The translations under genes were made by a program, and so were the position numbers. A stretch of 64,000 bases of DNA from Pictodentalium vernedei (lineage: Eukaryota > Mollusca > Scaphopoda > Dentaliida > Dentaliidae): contig CM062290.1 in NCBI GenBank assembly GCA_031216915.1, positions 382,770,718 through 382,834,717 on the forward strand, in the 5' to 3' direction. Position 1 is the stretch's first letter. Every line of letters begins with the position of its first letter. Shown here in pieces: positions 34,567-42,881 of the stretch. Under the pieces are notes generated by a model. The model saw only the letters and a list, made by a program, of their open reading frames with translations, made no database searches and was not told the origin of the DNA.

Positions 34567-34874
34567 GTGGAATGGCGTCATATTTGGTGTGTAAGTTTAT
34601 CTTATCGTTGTCTAGCCTCAAGTACGATGCCGTCGGTGTTATTCGCCATAGTCTTATCAGAGTTAAGGCCCTTTATAGACGAGGTATTTTTCGGAAATGT
34701 ATTTTTCATTCGATATCTTTCAACACACTTGGTGGAATGGCGCCATATTTGGGATGTAAAGGTATTGCTCATCGATGTCTTTGCTTGTGTTGATCTGCTT
34801 ATTTATTCTCAGTCATCTCTTACTTGGAATTTCCGTCGCGTTGGCAGTCCTGTTGGTTGTCATGTTCCACTCTC

Positions 34875-35517
34875 TAGAGTTGAAACGGTTAACCGATTAA
34901 TTGATTAACCAATGATCAAGGTCATGATCGATTAAAAACGTAATTGATCGATTAACCGTTACTTTTGAACTCCTGTATTTTCTGGATTAACAAAGGAACA
35001 AACTTGCTCCAAAACAGGTAAACATTGTCACACTGACTCACATCAATTATATGAGATAGATTAAAGCACACACGTTACGTGCTAACATACTTGTTCACTT
35101 GCATGATCATTATACTGTATCAGCAGCTGGAACTGGTCATTCTTAAGTTAACCTTTACCCAATGCGGGTTGCAGACAACACTTGCAAAACTGATTCCTGA
35201 ATTTCTAAAAAATTTGAATTTTTGTCTCAATACATAGCTTATGATCCCTCATTGGAACGAGCTCAACGAGCTCGTTCCAATGAGGGAGCATAAGCTATGT
35301 TTTTGAGGCAAAAATTGAAAACTGAAATCTGAATGGAGATTTTTGTATGTGGAGCTGGTCGATTTTGTCCTTTACGTCGGGTAAAGGATCAATGCTATAA
35401 ATTATCAACGGTACGGCAATTATTCAGCTACCTGTAAGGGCAAGTGATTAATCTGTTAACCAAGGTTAATCCATGTGATTAATCGATCAAGAAAACCCCT
35501 TAACCGTTTCAGCTCTT
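34875..35517. mobile_element. hAT-like MITE (family H), copy 2
   Basis: Ends TAGAGTTGAAACGGTTAACC / TTAACCGTTTCAGCTCTT are flanked by a perfect 8-bp duplication CCACTCTC (34867-34874 and 35518-35525), typical of hAT elements. A nested piggyBac-like MITE lies at 35148-35391. Confidence 0.85.
35148..35391. mobile_element. piggyBac-like MITE (family P), copy 8
   Basis: TTAACCTTTACCCAATGCGG at left, TTTACGTCGGGTAAAGGAT at right (right TTAA degraded), central palindrome around GAACGAGCTCAACGAGCTCG. It occupies the same relative position in copy 2 of family H as copy 7 does in copy 1, so the two composites share an ancestor. Confidence 0.8.
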
Positions 35518-36479
35518 CCACTCTCCTTAAATGTGGTGGTAGTAATAGTCAGATCTCTATCTCAGTACGTTCACTAGTCTTTCTCTAAAGTTTGTCATAT
35601 TTCACTCTCCTGAAATGAGGTGGTACTAGTAGTCAATTTTCTGCTCTGTCACAGTATGTTCACTAATCCCTAACCTGAAAGTTGGTCATATCTCATTCTC
35701 CTGAAATGGGGAAGTAACAGTAGTCATTTATCTCCTTCTCAGTACGTTCACAAATTTTTGACGTACTTTCACTCTGACGGGTGTTGAGGTTGCAGCTCTT
35801 TTACACAACCCTATGGAAAATTTGTAGGGAAAAAATGGGTTTTTTTAGTAAGATCTCTGCTTTGTCGCAGTACATTCAGTAATCCCTCTGCTTTGTCGCA
35901 GTACATTCAGTAATCCCTCTGCTTTGTCGCAGTACATTCAGTAATCTCTTACCTGAAAGTTTGTAACTGTTGCACTCTCCTGAAACTGGGTAGTAATAGT
36001 AGTCAGATCTCTCTATCTCAGTATTTTCACGAAGCTTTTACTTGACAGTTTGTCATGTTCCACTCTTCTGAAAGGTTGTAGAAATAGCAGTCAGATCCCC
36101 AATCTGACGCGGTACATTCACAAGTCTCTTGCTTGAAAGTTGGTCATATTTCAATCTCCTGAAATGTCGTGGTGATAGCAGTCGGATCTCTCCATCTTAG
36201 TATGGTCACAAATCATTTGTTCGAAAGTTGGTCATATTTCACTCTCCTGGTATGAGGTAGTAATAATAGTCATGCCTCTACTCTGTCACACTATGTTCAC
36301 TAATCTCTGGTCTGAAAGTTGTTCATGTTTCAATCTCATGGCATGGTATAGTAATAACATTCAGATCTCTCTATCTCAGTATGTTCGTGAATCACTTGGT
36401 CATGTTTCAATCTCCTGAAATGTTGTAGTAATACCAGTCAGATCTCTGCCCTGTCGCATTATATTTACGAATCACTCTT

Positions 36480-36546
36480 CGTCGCCTGAGTGCTAGAATG
36501 TCCTATGTCCCATAGGGACATAGGACATTCTAGCACTCAGGCGACG
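36480..36546. repeat. 67-bp perfect palindrome inside the minisatellite
   Basis: CGTCGCCTGAGTGCTAGAAT to its complement, centred on GTCCCATAGGGAC. It occurs in only one unit of the array. Confidence 0.95.
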
Positions 36547-37019
36547 TCTTGTCGAAAGTTTTGTCATGTTTCAATCTCCTGAAAAGTCGTGGTAATAGTA
36601 TTCGGATCTCTCTATCTCAGTATGTTCACAACGTTCTTGTCGAAATGTTTGTCATGCTTTACTTTCCCAAAATGGGGTAGTAATATTAGTCAGATCTCAC
36701 TCTATCTGAGTATGCTCACGAATCACTTGCACGAAAGTTGGTCATGTTTCAGTCTCCTGAAATGGGAATAGTAATAGTAGGCAGATCTCTACTCTGTCGC
36801 AGTATTTTTACGAATCTCTCTTGTCGAATGTTTGTCATGTTCCACTCTGCTGAAATAGGGTAGTGATAGCAGTCAGATCCCTGCTCTGGTGCAGTACTTT
36901 CCGTAATCTCTTACCTGAAGGTTTGTCATATTCCTCTCTCCTGAAACTTCGTGGTGATTGCACTCGGATCTCTCTATCGCAGTATGTTTACGAATCAATA
37001 GTTGTTAGATCTCTGTATC

Positions 37020-37392
37020 TCATCATGTTCACCAATTATTTATTATTTATTGGTGTTTAAGGTCACATATTTCTGCACAATGGCTAACCATGACCGTGAC
37101 AGTTTTACTGGTGGAGGAAGCCGGAGTACCCAAAGAGAACCACCGAGCAACGGCGAGCAACTGTCAGCTCCCCAACATACCAACTCCACACAAGCAGTGT
37201 TAGCATTGGTCGAAGACAGGTGCACCATCGACGTGCAGTACGCCTTAGTACACAGCGGCACCGTGCCCCCATGTGGGCAATGGGGGTAAAGTGTCTTGCC
37301 CAAGGACACAACGCGGTTGCCACAGGTGGGATTCGAACCGAGGACCTCTCGGCTTGCAGCCTGCACCTCTACCAACTGAGCCACCGCGATGT
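37020..37392 (-). repeat. tRNA-headed SINE, full length, minus strand
   Basis: Minus strand: TGGCTCAGTTGGTAGAGGTG (A-box), GGTTCGAATCCC (B-box), common body, tail ending CACCAATAAATAATAAAT. It is inserted in the minisatellite. Confidence 0.93.
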
Positions 37393-37576
37393 TCACCAGT
37401 TACTTGCTCGAACGTTGATCATGTATCACTCTCCAGAAATGTGGTAATAATAGAAGTCAGATCTCTGTCACACTACTTTCACGAATCTCTCTTGTCCAAA
37501 AGTATCTCGCTATCATCTGCTCATAAACGTGTATCCGTCGTCATCACAGTCCTGTTGGTTGTCATGTGATAGTCGA

Positions 37577-37905
37577 AGGGTGCCCGGTGCCTCAGTGGTG
37601 GACTGTTGGATGCTAGAGGTTCTGAGTTCGATTCCCGTCCGGGACGACACCCGTTGTGTCCTTGGGCAAGGCACTTTATCCCGGTTGCCTACATGGGGGC
37701 ACGATGACGCCGTGTACTAAGGCATACTGCACGTCGATGGTGAACATGTCTTCAACTGTTGTAACCCTGCTTGAGCGGAGCTTGAACGGAGTTAGAATGT
37801 TGAGTAGCTGATAGTTGCTCGCCGATGCTCGGTGGTTCTCCACGGGTATCCAGGCTTCCTTCACCCGTAAAACTGTCACGGTCACGATCCCGCAAGTGAG
37901 ACGTC
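37577..37905 (+). repeat. tRNA-headed SINE, plus strand
   Basis: GGTGCCTCAGTGGTGGACTG (A-box-like) and GAGTTCGATTCCCG (B-box), then the common body to AAACTGTCACGGTCACGATC. The A/T-rich tail is missing because the Tc1 fragment begins there. Confidence 0.9.
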
Positions 37906-37919
37906 CTGATGTGTCGGTC

Positions 37920-38114
37920 TTACGCAGCGGATGTAACTCTTGGTCGACCAGAACGCGGTCGGTCGGCAGTAGATCCAGTCGTTCTATACCTTCCATTGAG
38001 ACGATAAATAGTGGCCACAGTGACTGCGAACTCAGCAGCGAGCTCATCTGGAGGTATCCCAGCCTCATGCATACCAATGGCACGCAACCTCTCATTTTCG
38101 GTTAACCTTGGCAT
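37920..38114 (-). pseudogene. Tc1/mariner transposase N-terminal fragment
   Basis: Starts MPRLTENERLRAIGMHEAGI, then PPDELAAEFAVTVATIYRLN and DRPRSGRPRVT: the paired helix-turn-helix and GRPR-type linker of Tc1 transposases. The frame is cut at the SINE junction, so no catalytic domain remains. Not closely related to the other two Tc1 relics. Confidence 0.88.
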
Positions 38115-38465
38115 TTTTTAGAATGTCGGAAGACAAAAACTAGCGTGTTTTCTCAATAACCTAGACTCTCTAGCACAACATAGCACAAAGAAAATCGTCG
38201 GTCACCCATTCAATTTAACATTCTCGGGTAGCACGTGCTATTTTGAAATCCTTAGCAAAATTGTACACGGTTGGGTGGACAACAACAACATGTCATTAAA
38301 ATCTTTGCACGACTTCTTGTCCACAAATATGCAACATTAGAACTATTTCATGTATATTTCATCATTTATGCTATCTTTTCACATTTGTTTCTATTATACT
38401 TTCTTTTTGACTCAGTAAATATTTTCAGCAAGAATAATTTGAGGTGTAGACTGTACTAAAGAATT
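38115..38465. other. No gene seen
   Basis: AT-rich DNA between the Tc1 fragment and the Polinton insertion site. Confidence 0.5.
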
Positions 38466-38471
38466 GAGGCA
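38466..38471. other. Left target-site duplication GAGGCA of the Polinton
   Basis: GAGGCA here and at 61242-61247 directly abut the element ends AGTAGTGATGACTG and CAGTCATCACTACT. Six-base duplications and AG..CT ends are the established Polinton pattern. Confidence 0.97.
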
Positions 38472-38943
38472 AGTAGTGATGACTGTCACTATAGGGACAA
38501 GCATTTAACACTGAATTCAGCATACCCCAGGACTGTCACTATAGGGACAAAATTAACATAGGATTCTCCATAGGGTTTTGTCCCTATAGTGACATTTTTG
38601 TCCCTATAGTGACAGTTCTGGAGGCGAGAAAAAGATTTTAAAATCTTTTTCTCGCCTCCAGAAATGTCACTATAGGGACAAAAATGTCACTATAGGGACA
38701 AAACCCTATGGAGAATCCTATGTTAATTTTGTCCCTATAGTGACAGTCCTGGGGTATGCTGAATTCGGTGTTAAATGCTTGTCCCTATAGTGACAGTCAT
38801 GGGGTAGGGAGGTCTTCCAATTACTCTATACTGCCAAATATGTGTATTTGGCTTATTAATCAATCTTTCCATACTTTAAACCATACAACACTTTACTGTA
38901 TGGAAGGATTGGTTATTAAACATACAATATCTTACCCACAGTG
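38472..38943 (+). repeat. Left terminal inverted repeat, internally palindromic
   Basis: Matches 60791-61241 in reverse. 38479-38800 is a near-perfect 322-bp palindrome centred on GATTTTAAAATC (38639/38640). It carries eight copies, in both orientations, of TGTCACTATAGGGAC. These sites are candidates for recognition by integrase or the terminal protein. Short frames here are spurious. Confidence 0.96.
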
Positions 38944-39133
38944 GAAACTAAACTTTTTTAAAATACGGAATATATGTACATAGAAACCTATTTCATGGCA
39001 TTGTTACCCCCGTTAACATAACAGACGGGAGACTCAAAGAACGAACCGCTAAGACAGCAAAGGGATAAAATGTGTTTAGTTTAATGGGCGCACTTTGTTT
39101 AGCTTATAACATTTTGAAAGAATTTATTTGAAC

Positions 39134-39150
39134 TACACACACACACACAC

Positions 39151-39205
<55 letters not shown>
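39134..39205. repeat. (CA)n microsatellite
   Basis: About 70 bases of CA dinucleotides with one interruption (CCCT), inside the Polinton. Confidence 0.97.
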
Positions 39206-39207
<2 letters not shown>

Positions 39208-39822
39208 TCTATCTCACCTTCTCTTTGAACGCGAGTATACAATTATTTGTATACTCGTATTCAAAGTTGTTTGTGCGTGAGGTGAAAATTCATTTCCCTG
39301 GGGGAGATTTGTCTTGAAAAATATTTTTTCATGAAGCTGTTTTAACATACAAAAATTGAAAAACACGCACATAACTCTGATAATGCACTGTGAAAAATCA
39401 TCTGTTTATAATTATCATCAAACTTGTCTTTCTGGGCGGGGAGATATGTTATTAGATATGCATGTGTTTTGAGCGCACAGAATGTAATTATACACCACAC
39501 TTGAATCTCTCTCTCTCTATGTCACGTTCTCTATTTAAAAAAAAAACAATAAACTAAGAGACATATATTCTCTCCATGCCTTCAGATGCGTAATTCGCGC
39601 GCGTGATTAACAGGTAGGTGTCTGACCCTACTTCTTAGTACAAGTTTTTTTTAGACAAAAATTTATCTTTTTTCTGTTAGAGAAATGAGAGTTTTCCCCC
39701 TTGCACTGTAGACTGTTAACCTCATCTAACTTTTTCGACTTCACAGGGCTATGTTACTTGCGGTGTTGTTTTTTTTTTTGCCTCCAGAAAAAATATTGGG
39801 ATATGAGATGTCAGTAAATTTG

Positions 39823-40255
39823 TAAAAAAAATCACCTTGTTATTGCTTCACGGTATTTATTTTGGCGGGAGGAAATGAAAATGTTTCGATCAGTGGGTAA
39901 TGTGATCGAAATATTTCATTTTCCCCTCCAAATTTGCAACAAAAAATCACCGTGTTATTGCTTCACGGTATTTATTTTGGCGGGAGGGAGAAATGAAATA
40001 TTTCGACCACACGACTCACTGGCTGTTTCGCCGCCCCAGATTTTGGAACAGTGTTCCAAAATCTGGGTCGTGTGATCGAAATATTTCATTTCCCCCTCCC
40101 GCCAAAATAAATACCGTGAAGCAATAACACGGTGATTTTTTGTTGCAAATTTGGAGGGGAAAATGAAATATTTCGATCACATTACCCACTGATCGAAACA
40201 TTTTCATTTCCTCCCGCCAAAATAAATACCGTGAAGTAATAACAAGATGATTTTT
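39823..40255. repeat. 430-bp palindrome in the Polinton left arm
   Basis: Arms of about 200 bp with two internal repeats of GGTATTTATTTTGGCGGGAG and GATCGAAATATTTCATTT. The centre is CCAGATTTTGGAACAGTGTT..CTGG, and a 22-bp insert (GACTCACTGGCTG...) makes the arms unequal. Also present: a smaller hairpin at 39227-39266 (GAGTATACAATTATTTGTATACTC). No coding. Position between terminal repeat and first gene suggests a replication or packaging structure, or a nested foldback element. Confidence 0.9.
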
Positions 40256-40422
40256 TTGTTGTTGCAATTTAGAGGGGGAAATGAAATATTTTCTAAATGA
40301 ATTGGGTACTGTATTTTGGTTGTTTGTGCATAAAGTTTCTCTTTTTAAGAATGTGGTGGTCCTGAAAAGGACCGTTTTAAAGTTGTTGTCTTTGAGCCAG
40401 GGGGGGGGGGGGGGGGTTGATT

Positions 40423-40856
40423 CTATTCAGGCAATATTTTTCCATACCGCCCCTGACCACACGCCAAATTTCCAATCCTCATCCGTATTGGGTGTGGTGA
40501 TTTTGATGGTTCTTCTCCATTATCTTCCAACCTCCTAACTGTTACACGCTGTTCAGTGGCTTTCCTCTTACGCCCCGGTCTTTTCTTGGTCTGTTTGGGG
40601 GGTTCTAGCATCTGAAAACACACCGGGATGGTAATCTTCTCCGGCACGAGTTGTAGAGGTGACGTTTTTTTTTTAGTTGATCCACAGCATCGTAAATCTT
40701 TTCTAGCATTGCCAGAATTTTTCCCCGCTCTGTCTCATCAGTTTGTACTTCCACATCTCTTGTATTCTTTTCACTAGGTGTGGTATCATAATATCTCCAA
40801 TAACCGGCATCCATAGCCTGTAGATCTTCAAAATTTATAGTTGTAAATTCTGACAT
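40423..40856 (-). pseudogene. Small basic DNA-binding-type cargo protein, frameshifted
   Basis: Unrecognised. Read leftwards from the Met at 40856 (MSEFTTINFEDLQAM): an acidic N-half with a probable helix (ERGKILAMLEKIYDAVDQLK) ending in a Lys run encoded by poly-A on this strand (T run near 40668-40676). There the frame changes and continues as EKITIPVCFQML, then QTKKRPGRKRKATEQ, a basic AT-hook-like or nuclear-localisation patch, to a stop at 40423. The homopolymer suggests slippage or an assembly error. It is divergent from the histone-fold gene. Function by inference only: nuclear or DNA-associated. Confidence 0.5.
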
Positions 40857-40974
40857 TTTTTCAGTGTAATGATAAAATGAAGAAGTTTTTGCTTTCAATT
40901 TATACTATTAGGATTTGTTTTCCCTCTCTTTTTACCATTGGATGAAATTTTTGGGGGGAAAACTCCTCCCAATA

Positions 40975-41310
40975 AAAAATAAAGAAAGTCTTTATTTTTT
41001 ATTAGAAGGAGTTTCCCCTCCAAAAATTAACCAACAGTAGAGAAGCCCGCCTAAAAATCAACCAGTCTGGGAAGAAGGCGCCAGAATTACGCATTTTCAC
41101 AATGAGTAATTCTGGCGCCTTTTCCCTCCCTTGAATTACTATCAAATAAAGAAAGTCTTTATTTTTTATTTGAAAGTTTCCCCCTCCAAAAAATTAACCA
41201 ACAGTAGAGAAGCCCGCCTAAAAATCAACCAGTCTGGGAAGAAGGCGCCAGAATTACTCATTTTCACAATGAGTAATTCTGGCGCCTTTTCCCTCCCCTG
41301 AATTACTATA
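40975..41310. repeat. Two direct repeats of about 160 bp with hairpins, upstream of the histone gene
   Basis: Units at about 40975-41135 and 41144-41310 share AAAGAAAGTCTTTATTTTTT, AACCAACAGTAGAGAAGCCC and a hairpin GGCGCCAGAATTAC..GTAATTCTGGCGCC. The second ends in TATAAAA at 41307-41313, 29 bp before the ATG. Likely the promoter/regulatory region shared by the divergent basic-protein and histone genes. Confidence 0.75.
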
Positions 41311-41341
41311 AAATTCACTAGCCTTCCCCCTCATACCACCA

Positions 41342-41668
41342 ATGTTCTTATTGACAAACATGAAGATTGAACTAAGCATCGAGGTGGAGAGCATAGCACA
41401 GAGCGGTGGCAGAAGGGAACAGAACACCGAGCAGACAGTCATTCCAAGAGAAAATCTACGAGAATTGGCGAGGAGAGGTGGTGCGGAATCTATTTCATCA
41501 CAGGCCATGGATGAAGCTCGAAGGGGGCTTGAGCTATTTCTTAGAAGGCTGATGACAGATAGTTACTGCTATGCCACAGACAGAATCGGTTACCCAAACA
41601 ACATTATCACATGAGCCGATGTTCTACGAGCTGCTAGGAAGAAGCATGGAATAATCTTACCAAAATAA
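41342..41668 (+). pseudogene. Histone-H4-like histone-fold protein, one in-frame TGA
   Basis: A tail of about 34 residues is followed by a full histone fold. Helix 1 and loop 1 read IPRENLRELARRGGAESIS, helix 2 reads SSQAMDEARRGLELFLRRLM then TDSYCYATDR, loop 2 GYPNNIIT, and helix 3 ADVLRAARKKHG. The LARRGG box, the IS of loop 1, the R..L..FL pattern of helix 2 and the T.ADV start of helix 3 follow histone H4 (LARRGGVKRIS; GVLKVFLENVIRDAVTY; TAMDVVYAL). An in-frame TGA at 41612-41614 falls at the first position of helix 3; the frame continues to TAA at 41666-41668. The start could also be the ATG at 41360. There is no homology at the protein tail and no intron. In viruses, histones are known in marseilleviruses, medusaviruses and bracoviruses; here the role would be DNA compaction in the virion or control of host chromatin (inference). 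Confidence 0.87.
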
Positions 41669-41880
41669 ACATACATTGTTTATTTTAAAAACATAAAAAC
41701 GGCCCTTATCAGGGCCACCATATTCTTAAAAAGAGAAACTTTATGCACACTCAACCAATATGATAGAATATAACTGAATTCTTATTTCACGACACAAAAA
41801 TAGTATCTAAACACTGTATTCCCATTTTCAAAATTTTATTCCATGAAATTTTACATAAGTGTAGTGTCACTGAAAAATGT
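41669..41880. terminator. Convergent 3' ends with polyadenylation signals
   Basis: AATAAA overlaps the histone-fold stop (41664-41669) on the plus strand, and on the minus strand GGAATAAAATTTTG lies about 40 bp beyond the zinc-knuckle stop. Two convergent cargo genes end here. Confidence 0.55.
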
Positions 41881-42561
41881 TCACATCTTCTTGGTAAATT
41901 TTGCCACTCTAGTTTGAATGTCTTTAGCTTTTCGTTTTCTTGACACTTTCTTTGGTGGTGGTTCTATCTCAGGGAATAAATTTTCTTCATCAACCTCCAT
42001 CTTTGATTCAGTAGGTATGTCCACTTTGTATAATAATGTATCATCATTATCATCAAACTCTGGTAACACAGGCTCTGCTAAGTCAACTTTCTCATTTGTA
42101 AAGTTTATATGGGAAGGTGGTGGTAATGGTAGCGTGCTCATCCCCTGTAAAGTGTGGTTGTCAATGTCTTTTTCATCAAGTTGTAAGTTGAAACCTGTAA
42201 TCGGTAATCTATCTTCTGCATGCTTTATGTATTCTGACCATGGATAAACTTTTACCGGTCCTCGTTGATCAACAGCTGGTGAACCCCATCTTGGTTGAGA
42301 CACAGAGTTATTCGATAGCTTTTTCAATCTACATTCATTAATCCAATGTCCTCTCTGATTGCAATAAAAACATGGCCCTTTGTCTGAACATGTATTTGCC
42401 CAATGTCCTTTCTGATGACAAATGGAACAAATCATCTCTTTAGGTGTTGATATCAATTTATAAAGTTCATTCACAAGTCTTCTAACTTCTCCCCATTTAG
42501 ATGGTTTATAGTAAATACTTTTAGCATCACTTGCTTTCTCCATTCTTGGATCAGTGTTCAT
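41881..42561 (-). CDS. Double CCHC zinc-knuckle protein
   Basis: 226 residues, open. Two tandem zinc knuckles: CSICHQKGHWANTC (residues 45-58; Cys45, Cys48, His53, Cys58) and CFYCNQRGHWINEC (64-77; Cys64, Cys67, His72, Cys77). Such knuckles bind single-stranded nucleic acid in retroviral Gag and cellular CNBP-type proteins. The C-terminal half is acidic (FDDNDDTLLYKVD, ESKMEVDEENLFPEIE) and ends in a basic patch KKVSRKRKAKD that looks like a nuclear-localisation signal. Not one of the core Polinton genes I know. Its promoter is an inverted copy of the PolB promoter, so the two may be co-expressed. An RNA- or ssDNA-binding regulator is the best guess. No retroelement protease or RT accompanies it, so a Gag relic is unlikely. 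Confidence 0.9.
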   Translation of the reverse strand: MNTDPRMEKASDAKSIYYKPSKWGEVRRLVNELYKLISTPKEMICSICHQKGHWANTCSDKGPCFYCNQRGHWINECRLKKLSNNSVSQPRWGSPAVDQRGPVKVYPWSEYIKHAEDRLPITGFNLQLDEKDIDNHTLQGMSTLPLPPPSHINFTNEKVDLAEPVLPEFDDNDDTLLYKVDIPTESKMEVDEENLFPEIEPPPKKVSRKRKAKDIQTRVAKFTKKM

Positions 42562-42604
42562 CTTTAACTTTTGGAGCGTTTCAAAAATATGTCTTGTCTT
42601 CTTG

Positions 42605-42650
42605 AAGTCAAAAGCAAGTGTGATCCAAACCCTCTCCTACCCACATTTTT
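42605..42650 (-). promoter_or_regulatory. Promoter-proximal inverted repeat, zinc-knuckle side
   Basis: On the minus strand this reads AAAAATGTGGGTAGGAGAGG, GTTTGGATCACAC, then TTTTGACTT, nearly identical to the plus-strand sequence at 47862-47906 before PolB. It ends about 44 bases before the ATG at 42561. Confidence 0.85.
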
Positions 42651-42881
42651 ATACTTTCTCGGCGAACAGAAATTTGTGTTTTCAAGAAAAAATATTTTTC
42701 CTGAAAACACAAGATTCTGTTTTCAGATTTTTTTTGTACACTCCAAAATGGTTATGGAAATATTTTGAAATCTTCCATAACCATTTTGGAGTGTACAAAA
42801 AAATCTGAAAACAGAATCTTGTGTTTTCAGGAAAAATATTTTTTCTTGAAAACACAAATTTCTGTTCGCCGAGAAAGTATA
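42650..42881. mobile_element. Palindromic TA-flanked MITE
   Basis: Near-perfect 232-bp palindrome, ends TATACTTTCTCGGCGAAC and complement, flanked by TA on each side as in mariner-type MITEs. It inserted between the two inverted promoter copies. The overlapping short frames on both strands are by-products of the palindrome. Confidence 0.88.

Larger units (their letters stand above)
35526..37570. repeat. Minisatellite array, about 90-bp unit, roughly 20 units
   Basis: Units share TGAAAGTTGGTCATATTTCA, CTCCTGAAATG, GTAGTAATAGTAGTCAGATC, TCTCAGTATGTTCACGAATC. A 32-bp subunit (CTCTGCTTTGTCGCAGTACA...) is repeated three times at about 35875-35970. A SINE (37020-37392) and a 67-bp palindrome (36480-36546) are inserted. 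Frames in it are not genes. Confidence 0.88.

Noticed and set aside
37020-37392. tRNA genes at the SINE heads (also 6440-6790 and 37577-37905)
   Set aside because: A- and B-boxes are present but the acceptor stems do not close and each runs into the common SINE body.
35526-37570. CRISPR-like array
   Set aside because: Units are long, degenerate and lack unique spacers; this is a eukaryotic minisatellite.
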